Shown: positions 1 through 8,633 of the stretch, piece by piece
How the letters are laid out: each line of letters begins with the position of its first letter
Numbering within the stretch: position 1 is the stretch's first letter
Source: Massilia atriviolacea
Lineage (GTDB): Bacteria; Pseudomonadota; Gammaproteobacteria; Burkholderiales; Burkholderiaceae_D
Length of the DNA stretch: 62,935 nt
Direction of reading: 5' to 3'
NCBI RefSeq assembly: GCF_003953935.1
Contig: NZ_RXLQ01000027.1
Location: 1 to 62,935 of the forward strand
Program-made: the position numbers and the translations under genes
Notes under the pieces: generated by a model
Seen by the model: only the letters and a program-made list of their open reading frames with translations
Told to the model about the DNA's origin: nothing
The model's database searches: none

Positions 1-1629
1 GGTGTACGCGGTGACCGTGCCGTTAACATCGGTGACGGTGCTGATGTTGGCCTTGTCGTCGTACTTGATGCTTTTGCGGGCAGATTTGGAGCCAGCGCCT
101 GCCGGTTGATCTTGGGAGGTGGTCCGCCGAACGCCTAACAATGACGTATAACTGTACACAACGTCGGCGCCAAGTGGTTCCGTGACAGTAGTGGCATCGG
201 TATGATAGTTAAACCGGTATTTCTGTACACCGCCAGCGTGTTCTGTCGATAAGGCTTTGCCAGTGAAATCATAGGTGTATGTCGCATAGCGTGCGCCGTT
301 TTCATCGACGATACCAGTGAGCGCAAATGGAAGATTGGTGCCTTTTGTATAAGCGGGCTCATTGTACAAGTACGTCCGGACTTTTTCGTCGGGATAGGTC
401 ACCGACGATACGGATCCAAAGGCGTTGTAGGCATATCTGTAGATTCCACCTTCTGGCGTCGTCATGGTTTCGATGCGACCAGCACTGTCGTGCGTGAATG
501 TCAGTGCGCGGCCATAAGGGTCTTCCACGGATTGCAGCAGGCGTGACGGTGAGTTCACGCCGCTCCCGGCAGGAGACGCAACATAGGTGAAGGTTTGTAC
601 CAGGCCGCCACGGGAGGTGATTGTCTGAATATAGCCGTCAAGGCCATAGCGTTCAGTTGAATCATTGGCTGCGTTATACACTTCATTGGCAATTTTTGCC
701 CCGTCAAGACCGTAAACAGGGGTCAATCGGTCATTCACATTGGCTGCCGGATTTCGATCCGTGGCGTTGCCGAATTTGATAACCGAGCCGTTACCACGTT
801 GCAGGGAAAAATCGTTTGCCAGAGTTGAAAACATCGGACGGAAGCAACGCATTTTCCCCGTCCAGGCTCCCAAGGCCCAATAGCACTGGGCACTTCTGGG
901 CCGTTCAGGTAATGGATCATTCTGCACAGGATCCTGCGTCTTGTTCAAATCCAGGCCCGTGATCTGGTAGTTGTGCTCCCATCCGTTGCGGTCACTGCGG
1001 TAGGTTCGTACGAATTTCAAGCCACCTGGGCCGCCGCTTTGATAGTCGACTTCGACCTGCTCTTTCAAGCCGGTGGAGTGATAGACCGGATTTCCTGTTT
1101 TTTCCGGAATGGGCACGGGTTTGCCGGGATTGCTGCACGGATCACACTCGGGCTCTGGCTGACTGCCCTCAGCCAAACAAACGTAGTCGACCGTGCGGCC
1201 GGTAGGGGTCGTCGTGTAGTTTTCCGACACCATGCGGTAAGCTTTGGGGCACTCTGGAATCATGCTGATGTGGTTCGCCCTGTTCGGGCGTGGCACCCAC
1301 GTATCGTACGATTTCGTCTTGGGGTTATATTCAAGGGATTCCAATTTATAGCCTTGGTTTGCGCGACGGCCATTGTAGAAAATTTTATCGACTGCATCCT
1401 CCATGCCAACAACACGCTGGTGAGCGAGTCCAGTTCCAGGGTCTCGTTGTGTACTCAAATGCGGGTTAATACTGCTGTAGGCCGCTTGCACGCTGTCATA
1501 CTTCACGTCCGTGAGAACTGTGTAGTAATAGCTGGGCTCAACCCTCGCTGGCCGCGCCGACGCCGGCTGGCTCAGCCCCGCAAGCCCGCATATAAGCGCG
1601 ATGGCGAGCACCTTGATATTTCGAATCAT
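1..1629 (-). CDS. Secreted RHS/YD-repeat family protein, N-terminal part (runs off left edge)
   Basis: This frame is open for 543 codons from an ATG at 1629 down to base 1 with no stop, so the gene is cut by the window edge. The N-terminus has a hydrophobic export signal (IKVLAIALICGLAGL) followed by an Ala-rich cleavage region. About residues 150-200 contain GNPVYHSTGLKEQ and a GGLKFVRTYRSD-like stretch, which resembles the beta-rich domain that precedes RHS repeats (DUF6531 type). After that come degenerate YD repeats such as SIKYDDKANISTVTDVNG near the edge. An AAAGG ribosome-binding site lies upstream of the ATG. Base composition is clearly less GC-rich than in the core genes, which suggests transfer. 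RHS proteins form large shells that often deliver a C-terminal toxin; the C-terminus here is outside the window, so any toxin is unknown. Confidence 0.8.
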   Translation of the reverse strand, partial: MIRNIKVLAIALICGLAGLSQPASARPARVEPSYYYTVLTDVKYDSVQAAYSSINPHLSTQRDPGTGLAHQRVVGMEDAVDKIFYNGRRANQGYKLESLEYNPKTKSYDTWVPRPNRANHISMIPECPKAYRMVSENYTTTPTGRTVDYVCLAEGSQPEPECDPCSNPGKPVPIPEKTGNPVYHSTGLKEQVEVDYQSGGPGGLKFVRTYRSDRNGWEHNYQITGLDLNKTQDPVQNDPLPERPRSAQCYWALGAWTGKMRCFRPMFSTLANDFSLQRGNGSVIKFGNATDRNPAANVNDRLTPVYGLDGAKIANEVYNAANDSTERYGLDGYIQTITSRGGLVQTFTYVASPAGSGVNSPSRLLQSVEDPYGRALTFTHDSAGRIETMTTPEGGIYRYAYNAFGSVSSVTYPDEKVRTYLYNEPAYTKGTNLPFALTGIVDENGARYATYTYDFTGKALSTEHAGGVQKYRFNYHTDATTVTEPLGADVVYSYTSLLGVRRTTSQDQPAGAGSKSARKSIKYDDKANISTVTDVNGTVTAYT

Positions 1630-2165
1630 TAAATTGCCTTTAGAATTGACGGGATCGCGGATGACGTGCTTAACCGAGGCGGAAGAGAAGAAATCCGCGC
1701 TTGCGGACAATTGTCGGCATTGCAGCGATGGTTTCGCTGCAGCGAAGGCGGAGTTTACACTAGGAAATTAACTGAAAGACTATCTAATTATCACTGCGGC
1801 ATCTGCGAACAACCAGGTCATCCACACCATTATGTCCACCGGCAAACCGCTCTGGACTGAATAGGCAGTGCGGGCACAACGCTGATCGGCTCTCCCTGGA
1901 AAACCCTGTAGTGGCAGCCGGTGGCACAGCGGAAACTTGAAGGAATGAAACAGGGCGGAAAAGCGTAGCGCCTTCCACCGTTGAGGAGTATGACGGGCGT
2001 ACCACCCCGGCATACGGCGAAAGGCGCTCCGCTTTTCCGCCCATGGGGTGCCCCTGAGGCGTGGCGCCAGCGTTGCGGCGCACTGCCAGGTCCTGTTGCA
2101 ACAAAGACCTGCATGTCAAAAAATATAGCGTTCAGAAATAATGCATATTCAGCATCCGGACCGGC
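1630..2165. other. Gene-poor gap between the RHS-like gene and recX
   Basis: I see no credible gene in these 536 bases; the short frames lack homology-like features and overlap one another. The part near 1630-1790 is AT-richer and should hold the promoter of the RHS-like gene. It contains a small hairpin at 1722-1740 (stem GCAGCGA/TCGCTGC). The right half holds the large inverted repeat described separately. Confidence 0.5.
1953..2042. repeat. Long imperfect inverted repeat (22-bp arms)
   Basis: The left arm at 1953-1974 and the right arm at 2021-2042 are reverse complements at 21 of 22 positions. They begin and end with GGGCGGAAAAGCG and its complement and are separated by 46 bases. Weaker pairing continues inward for about six bases. 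The structure resembles the intergenic palindromes common in Burkholderiales genomes, but I cannot name a family. It lies downstream of recX on the recX strand, so it could also affect transcript ends. Confidence 0.7.
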
Positions 2166-2621
2166 TTACTCATCCTCCGGATCGCGCCCCTGCATGGCAG
2201 CCTTGACCGCGCGCTGCGAAAACCCGCGCTGCATCAAAAACCGCATCTGCTTGTTGCGCTCGGCGGGATCGCTCGCCACCGTGCCGTACTTGCGCTCCCA
2301 CACGTCGCGGGCGCGCGCCATCTCGCTGTCGGCCAAGCCCGCCTTGAGTTCCTGCAAGGCTTCGCCCTTGACCCCGTGACTTTGCAGCTCGGCCATGATG
2401 CGGCTGTTGCCGAAGCGCGCAGAGCGGCGGTGGATCAGGGATTCGGAAAAACGTTCCTGCGACAGCCAGTTGTTTTTTTCAAGAAAATCGAGCAGGGCGT
2501 CGACATCGTCGCCCTCCTCCGCATGGCGCGCCAGCTTGCGCCCCAGTTCAAGCCGGCTGTGCTCGCGCATCGACAGATAGCGCAGGGCACGGCCTTTCAG
2601 GCTCAGATGGGGTGCTGCCAT
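2166..2621 (-). CDS. recX: Regulatory protein RecX
   Basis: RecX binds the RecA filament and limits its extension. The 151-residue product has the family's three-helix repeats: an N-terminal [19 protein letters not shown] segment, the central [24 protein letters not shown] segment, and a C-terminal [20 protein letters not shown] segment. Length is normal for the family. I chose the ATG at 2621; a GTG at 2627 in the same frame would add two residues. The gene follows recA by about 15 bases on the same strand, the usual recA-recX arrangement, and is probably expressed mainly by read-through from the SOS-controlled recA promoter. Confidence 0.93.
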   Translation of the reverse strand: MAAPHLSLKGRALRYLSMREHSRLELGRKLARHAEEGDDVDALLDFLEKNNWLSQERFSESLIHRRSARFGNSRIMAELQSHGVKGEALQELKAGLADSEMARARDVWERKYGTVASDPAERNKQMRFLMQRGFSQRAVKAAMQGRDPEDE

Positions 2622-2636
2622 CGCCACGCCCGCCGA

Positions 2637-3716
<1,080 letters not shown>

Positions 3717-3776
3717 AATTTTCTTTCAGTCCAGATAGTGGTCCAGATCAAGGGCGGATGTCGCGTCACAGGCAGT

Positions 3777-3805
3777 ACTGTACAAATAAACAGTGGTTTA
3801 TGCAA
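3777..3805 (-). promoter_or_regulatory. recA promoter overlapped by a LexA (SOS) box
   Basis: Bases 3778-3793 read CTGTACAAATAAACAG, an exact CTGT-N8-ACAG LexA operator. On the minus strand a -35 TTGCAT (3800-3805) and a -10 TACAGT (3777-3782) are separated by 17 bases, so the operator covers the -10 and most of the spacer. This is the expected layout for SOS repression of recA-recX. Confidence 0.88.
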
Positions 3806-3889
3806 GCGGCACGCGCCCGATTTCAAAAAAATTCCCGGCCTTGCGGCAAATGAAACACAATAGACTTAATTAGACGTCCCGGTGCTCCC

Positions 3890-4600
3890 ATGCGTATTTT
3901 ACTTGCCGAAGATGATAGCGTGCTGGCCGATGGATTGACGCGCTCCCTGCGCCAGTCCGGCTACGCCATCGATTGTGTGAAGAACGGTCAGGAAGCCGAT
4001 ACCGCCCTGTCCACCCAGGAATTCGACCTGCTGATCCTCGACCTGGGCTTGCCGCGCCTGTCCGGGCTGGAAGTGCTGCGCCGCCTGCGCGCGCGCGCCT
4101 CCCTGCTGCCGGTGCTGATCCTGACCGCCGCCGATTCGATCGAGCAGCGCGTCAACGGGCTGGACCTGGGCGCCGACGATTACATGGCCAAGCCCTTCGC
4201 CCTGTCCGAGCTGGAGGCGCGCGTGCGCGCCCTGACCCGGCGCGGCGCCGGCGGCGGCGCGGCCGTGGTGCGCCACGGTCCGCTGGCCTACGACCAGGTC
4301 GGGCGCAGCGCCTATATCAACGAGCAGATGCTGGACCTGTCGGCGCGCGAACTGGGCCTGCTCGAAATCCTGCTGGCGCGCGCCGGCCGCCTGGTGTCCA
4401 AGGAACAGCTGGTCGACCACCTGTGCGAATGGGGCGAGGAAGTGTCGAACAACGCCATCGAAGTGTATGTGCACCGCCTGCGCAAGAAGATCGAGGTGGG
4501 CGGGGTGCGCATCGCCACCGTGCGCGGGCTCGGCTACTGCCTGGAAAAATACGCCGACGCCAGCCGCGCCGGCCTCGACGCGGGCGCGACATCGAAGTGA
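3890..4600 (+). CDS. OmpR-family response regulator (TctD/QseB type)
   Basis: This is a 236-residue DNA-binding response regulator. The receiver domain has acidic residues D8-D9, the phosphoacceptor Asp51 in LLILDLGLPRLSG, Thr79 and Lys101 (DDYMAKPF). The C-terminal winged helix contains LSARELGLLEILL and the recognition region NAIEVYVHRLRKKIE with RGLGYCLE. Its stop overlaps the GTG start of the kinase gene by four bases, so the pair is translationally coupled. The two downstream genes also overlap one another and encode a transporter, so the system probably controls or senses uptake of that transporter's substrate. It reads divergently from recA. Confidence 0.95.
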   Translation: MRILLAEDDSVLADGLTRSLRQSGYAIDCVKNGQEADTALSTQEFDLLILDLGLPRLSGLEVLRRLRARASLLPVLILTAADSIEQRVNGLDLGADDYMAKPFALSELEARVRALTRRGAGGGAAVVRHGPLAYDQVGRSAYINEQMLDLSARELGLLEILLARAGRLVSKEQLVDHLCEWGEEVSNNAIEVYVHRLRKKIEVGGVRIATVRGLGYCLEKYADASRAGLDAGATSK

Positions 4601-6141
4601 GCCTGCGCGACGCCGCCCCGGCGCCGCCGGATGCGCCGCGTGCGCCGAATGCGCCCGATGCCGCCGACGCGCTGTACGTGCCGCCCGCCGCCGAACCCGA
4701 GGAGAACATCCAGCATTCCCTGTTCGGCGAAATCCTCGACTGGATGCTGGCCCCCCTGCTGCTGCTGTGGCCGATGAGCATCGCCATCACCTACCTGGTG
4801 GCCAAGTCGATCGCCAACCAGCCCTTCGACCACGCGCTGGAAGACAGCATCACCGTGCTGGCCCAGCAGGTGCGCGAGGTCGACGGCAAGGTGCTCTCGC
4901 GCCTGCCCGGCAGCGCGCGCGACATCCTGCGCGCCGACGATGTGGACCAGGTGTTCATCCAGATTACCGGCCCGCGCCGCGAGCACGTCGACGGCGACCG
5001 CGACCTGCCGCTGCCGCCCGACGACGAACGCCTGCGCAACGGGCGCGTGCATTTTCGCAATGAATCGATGCACGGCACGCCGGTGCGCATCGCTTTTTCC
5101 TACGTCAACCTGCGCCCGCTGGCGAAACGCGGCGACGAACCCTGGGCCGCGCTGGTGCAGGTGGCCGAAACCCTGGACAAGCGCGCCCAGCTCGCCAACG
5201 AAATCATCAAGGGCGTGATCCTGCCCCAGTTCATCATCCTGCCGATCGTGCTGGCCCTGGTCTGGTTCGCCCTGGCGCGCGGCCTGTCGCCGCTGGCGCA
5301 GTTGCAGGAACGCATACGCGCGCGCCGCCCGGACGATTTGTCGCCGATCGATTCGCGCCAGGTGCCGGAAGAAATCTCGCCCCTGGTCGGCTCGCTCAAC
5401 GACATGCTCGAGCGCCTCTCGCAAACCATCGAAATGCAGAAGCGCTTCATCGCCGACGCCGCGCACCAGATGAAAACCCCGCTGGCCGGCATGCGCATGC
5501 AGTCCGAACTGGCGCTGCGCCAGCTCGACCCCGACGAAATCCGCCGTTCGCTGGAACAGCTGGCCAAGAGTTCGGAATCGGCCACGCGCCTGGTCAACCA
5601 GCTGCTGGCCCTGGCGCGCGCCGAAAACCAGCCCAACGCCGGCCTGGCCTACGAGCAACTGGACCTGTGCGAGAGCGCGCGCGACACCGTCCAGGACTGG
5701 GTGCAAGCCTCGTTCGCGCACCGCATCGACCTCGGCTTCGAGCAGCCCGATGATCCGGTGCCGATCGCCGCCAACGCCATGATGCTGCGCGAACTGCTGT
5801 CCAACCTGATCGACAACGCCCTGCGCTACACCCCGGCCGGCGGCAGCGTCACCGTGCGCGTGCGGCGCGAGGATGCGTTGGCGATCCTGGAAGTGGAAGA
5901 CACCGGGCCCGGCATCGCCCCGGCCGAGCGCGCCCACGTGTTCGAACGCTTCTACCGCATCCTCGGCAACAGCGCGCCCGGCAGCGGCCTGGGGCTGGCC
6001 ATCGTGCGCGAGATCGCCCAGCAGCACGGGGCCGAGGTCGACATTTTCAACAATCCGCGCAGCGCGCACAACAAGTCGCCCGGCTGCCTGTTCCGCCTGA
6101 GCTTCCCGCCGCCGCGCGTCACCGACGAGGACCCCGACTGA
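4597..6141 (+). CDS. Membrane sensor histidine kinase (TctE-like)
   Basis: The 514-residue kinase starts at a GTG that overlaps the regulator stop (GTGA). Residues 1-45 are an unusual Ala/Pro/Asp-rich cytoplasmic tail. A first membrane segment is at about 47-70, a periplasmic sensor region at about 72-203, and a second membrane segment at about 205-227. A HAMP-like linker follows, then the H-box FIADAAHQMKTPLAG with His290. The ATP-binding domain shows the N box LLSNLIDNALRYTP, DTGPGIAP and GSGLGLAIV. The frame is open far upstream, but that part overlaps the regulator gene and is a shadow. The ligand is unknown; TctE relatives sense tricarboxylates, and that is only a hint. Confidence 0.92.
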   Translation: MSLRDAAPAPPDAPRAPNAPDAADALYVPPAAEPEENIQHSLFGEILDWMLAPLLLLWPMSIAITYLVAKSIANQPFDHALEDSITVLAQQVREVDGKVLSRLPGSARDILRADDVDQVFIQITGPRREHVDGDRDLPLPPDDERLRNGRVHFRNESMHGTPVRIAFSYVNLRPLAKRGDEPWAALVQVAETLDKRAQLANEIIKGVILPQFIILPIVLALVWFALARGLSPLAQLQERIRARRPDDLSPIDSRQVPEEISPLVGSLNDMLERLSQTIEMQKRFIADAAHQMKTPLAGMRMQSELALRQLDPDEIRRSLEQLAKSSESATRLVNQLLALARAENQPNAGLAYEQLDLCESARDTVQDWVQASFAHRIDLGFEQPDDPVPIAANAMMLRELLSNLIDNALRYTPAGGSVTVRVRREDALAILEVEDTGPGIAPAERAHVFERFYRILGNSAPGSGLGLAIVREIAQQHGAEVDIFNNPRSAHNKSPGCLFRLSFPPPRVTDEDPD

Positions 6142-6455
6142 TGCCGACCAGCCTGGCCCCCGTGGCCGACCAGCGCCGCCGCCTCATGGCCGCGCGCCGC
6201 GCGCACTGGCGCCGCACGCGCCGCCTCACGGCCATCCTGCTGCTGGTGTGGCTGGCGGCCGGCTTTTGCACCGTGTTCTTCGCGCGTGAACTGGCGGCCT
6301 GGTCGCTGGCCGGCTGGCCGCTGCCGTTCTACCTGGCGGCCCAGGGCGCCTCGCTGGTCTACCTCGCCATCCTCGGCGTCTACGTGCTGGCCATGCAGCG
6401 CGCCGACCGCCGCTTCGTGGCCGCGCTGAAAGCGACCGGCGAGGTGGCGCCGTGA
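6141..6455 (+). CDS. DUF4212-type small membrane subunit of a sodium/solute symporter
   Basis: The 104-residue protein has a basic N-terminus (RRRLMAARRAHWRRTRR), then two hydrophobic segments at about 28-52 and 60-90. Proteins of this type are typically encoded just before VC_2705-type symporters and are thought to be their small partner. The ATG shares one base with the kinase stop (TGATG), and its stop overlaps the next GTG by four bases. Translation of all four genes from 3890 is therefore linked. The family assignment rests on size, topology and position. Confidence 0.8.
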   Translation: MPTSLAPVADQRRRLMAARRAHWRRTRRLTAILLLVWLAAGFCTVFFARELAAWSLAGWPLPFYLAAQGASLVYLAILGVYVLAMQRADRRFVAALKATGEVAP

Positions 6456-8500
6456 GCGCCCCGCTTCCCGCGTTCCGGCGCCTGAGCGTGTATTACCTGT
6501 GGTTTACGGTCTGCTTCGTCGCCTTCATCGCCTCGCTCGCCCTGCTCGAGCGCGAAGGCATGCCGCGCGTCTGGCTCGGCTACCTGTACATGTTCGCCAC
6601 CATCGTGCTGTACGCCGCCATCGGCGTGATCAGCCGCACCTCGAACGTGACAGAATACTATGTGGCGGGGCGGCGCGTGCCGGCCCTGTTCAACGGCATG
6701 GCCACCGCCGCCGACTGGATTTCGGCGGCCAGCTTCATCAGCCTGGCCGGCGGGCTGTACCTGCACGGCTTCGACGGCCTGGCCTACATCATGGGCTGGA
6801 CCGGCGGCTATTGCCTGGTGGCGCTGCTGATCGCGCCCTACCTGCGCAAGTTCGCCCAGTACACCATCCCCGACTTCCTGGCGGCGCGCTACGGCGGCGG
6901 CGCCGGCGGACGCGGCGGGCCGGTGCGGGTGATGGCGGTGGGCGCCACCATCATCGTCTCGTTCACCTATGTGGTGGCGCAGATCTACGCGGTCGGGCTG
7001 ATCGCCTCGCGCTTTACCGGGGTCGATTTCTCGGTCGGGATTTTCCTCGGGCTGGCCAGCATCCTGGTGTGCTCGTTTTTGGGCGGCATGCGCGCCATCA
7101 CCTGGACCCAGGTGGCGCAGTACATCATCATCCTGGTGGCATTCTTGCTGCCGACCATGTGGCTGTCGCACAAGCATGCCGACAATCCGGTGCCGCAGGT
7201 CGCCTACGGCGCCGTCATGCCCAAGCTGGCCGCGCGCGAAGCCGAACTCGAACGCGATCCGCGCGAACGCGAGGTGCGCGCCATCTTCGCCCAGCGCGCC
7301 GCCGCCTACGGGGCGCTGGCGGCGGGCCTGCCCGGCTCGTGGGAAAGCGGGCGGCGCGCGGTCCAGCAGCGCCTCGACGCGGTGCGCCTGCGCAATGCCA
7401 CCCTGGGCGAGATCCGCGCCGCCGAGCGCGCGCTGGTGCTCTATCCCAAGAGCGCGGAAGAAGCCGCGCGCCTGTGGAGCACGGCGCGCGCGGCCAACCT
7501 GGCGCGCTCGCGGCCGCCCCAGCCGCACGCCACGCCCTTTCCCGGGGCCGACCGCGCCGCCTCCGACATCCGCCGCAACAATTTCCTGGCGCTGGTGTTT
7601 TGCCTGATGCTGGGCACGGCGGCGCTGCCGCACATCCTGATGCGTTCCTACACCACCGCCTCGGTGCACGATACCCGCGTCTCGGTGTTCTGGACCCTGT
7701 TCTTCATCCTGCTGATCTACCTGTCGATCCCGGCGCTGGCGGTGCTCATCAAGTACGACCTGTACAGCACGCTGGTGGGCACCAAATTTTCGCACCTGCC
7801 CAGCTGGATCGGCTACTGGGCCAATGTCGACAAGCTCAATCCGCTGATCAGCATTGCCGACATCAACCGCGACGGCATCGTGCAGCTGGCCGAAATCGCC
7901 ATCGACGGCGACATGCTGGTGCTGGCCACGCCCGAAATCGGCGGCTTGCCCTACGTGATCTCGGGCCTGGTGGCGGCCGGCGGGCTGGCGGCGGCGCTGT
8001 CCACGGCGGACGGCTTGCTGCTGGCCATTTCCAACGCGCTCTCGCACGACTTTTACTACAAGGTGGCCGACCCGGGCGCCTCGACCCAGAAGCGGGTCAC
8101 CATTTCCAAGCTCCTGCTGCTGGCCGTGGCCTTCATCGCCGCCTACGCGGCCTCGCAGAAACCGGCCGACATCCTGTCGCTGGTGGGGGCGGCCTTTTCG
8201 CTGGCGGCCTCGACCCTTTTTCCGGCGCTGGTGCTGGGCGTGTTCTGGAAGCGCGCCAACCACGCCGGCGCGCTGGCCGGCATGGCGGCCGGTTTCGGCG
8301 TCTGCCTGTACTACATGCTGCACACCAATCCCATCCTCGGCGGCAGCGCGGCCGGCCAGTGGTTCCACATCGCGCCCATGTCGGCCGGCGTGTTCGGGGT
8401 GCCGGCCGGGGTGCTGGTGCTGGTCGCGACCAGCCTGCTGACGCGCGCGCCGGACGCGCGCGCGCGCGGCCTGGTCGACCATGTACGCGCGCCCGAATGA
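6452..8500 (+). CDS. VC_2705-type sodium:solute symporter (acetate-permease-like)
   Basis: This 682-residue polytopic membrane protein belongs to the sodium/solute symporter superfamily near ActP. Supporting motifs are NVTEYYVAGRRVP, ATAADWISAASFISLAG, GTAALPHILMRSYT and the late helix AAALSTADGLLLAISNALSHD. It starts at a GTG that overlaps the DUF4212 gene by four bases. Residues about 254-370 form a charged, helix-prone hydrophilic insertion (AREAELERDPREREVRAIF onward) between membrane segments, which I recall in betaproteobacterial members of the family. The likely substrate is a small carboxylate such as acetate. Coupling to the upstream two-component genes suggests a sense-and-import unit. 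Confidence 0.9.
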   Translation: MSAPLPAFRRLSVYYLWFTVCFVAFIASLALLEREGMPRVWLGYLYMFATIVLYAAIGVISRTSNVTEYYVAGRRVPALFNGMATAADWISAASFISLAGGLYLHGFDGLAYIMGWTGGYCLVALLIAPYLRKFAQYTIPDFLAARYGGGAGGRGGPVRVMAVGATIIVSFTYVVAQIYAVGLIASRFTGVDFSVGIFLGLASILVCSFLGGMRAITWTQVAQYIIILVAFLLPTMWLSHKHADNPVPQVAYGAVMPKLAAREAELERDPREREVRAIFAQRAAAYGALAAGLPGSWESGRRAVQQRLDAVRLRNATLGEIRAAERALVLYPKSAEEAARLWSTARAANLARSRPPQPHATPFPGADRAASDIRRNNFLALVFCLMLGTAALPHILMRSYTTASVHDTRVSVFWTLFFILLIYLSIPALAVLIKYDLYSTLVGTKFSHLPSWIGYWANVDKLNPLISIADINRDGIVQLAEIAIDGDMLVLATPEIGGLPYVISGLVAAGGLAAALSTADGLLLAISNALSHDFYYKVADPGASTQKRVTISKLLLLAVAFIAAYAASQKPADILSLVGAAFSLAASTLFPALVLGVFWKRANHAGALAGMAAGFGVCLYYMLHTNPILGGSAAGQWFHIAPMSAGVFGVPAGVLVLVATSLLTRAPDARARGLVDHVRAPE

Positions 8501-8633
8501 CGAATTGTCGTAACAATGCCGCAGCGCGTGGCGGCGCTACCGTGCGCGCTCGCAGCCGATCCGGCAAGCCGCTAGGATGATCGGGGCGACGCACCGCGCC
8601 GTCCTTGTTTGCATCCACGATTAGCGAGGTCCC

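Noticed and set aside
973-1632. A 219-codon plus-strand frame opposite the RHS-like gene
   Set aside because: The minus-strand frame is open for the full 543 codons and has a signal peptide and YD repeats; the plus frame shows nothing comparable.
6380-8482. A 700-codon frame antisense to the symporter
   Set aside because: Composition is dominated by Arg, Gln, Gly and His as expected from reversed GC-rich codons, with no start signal or domain.
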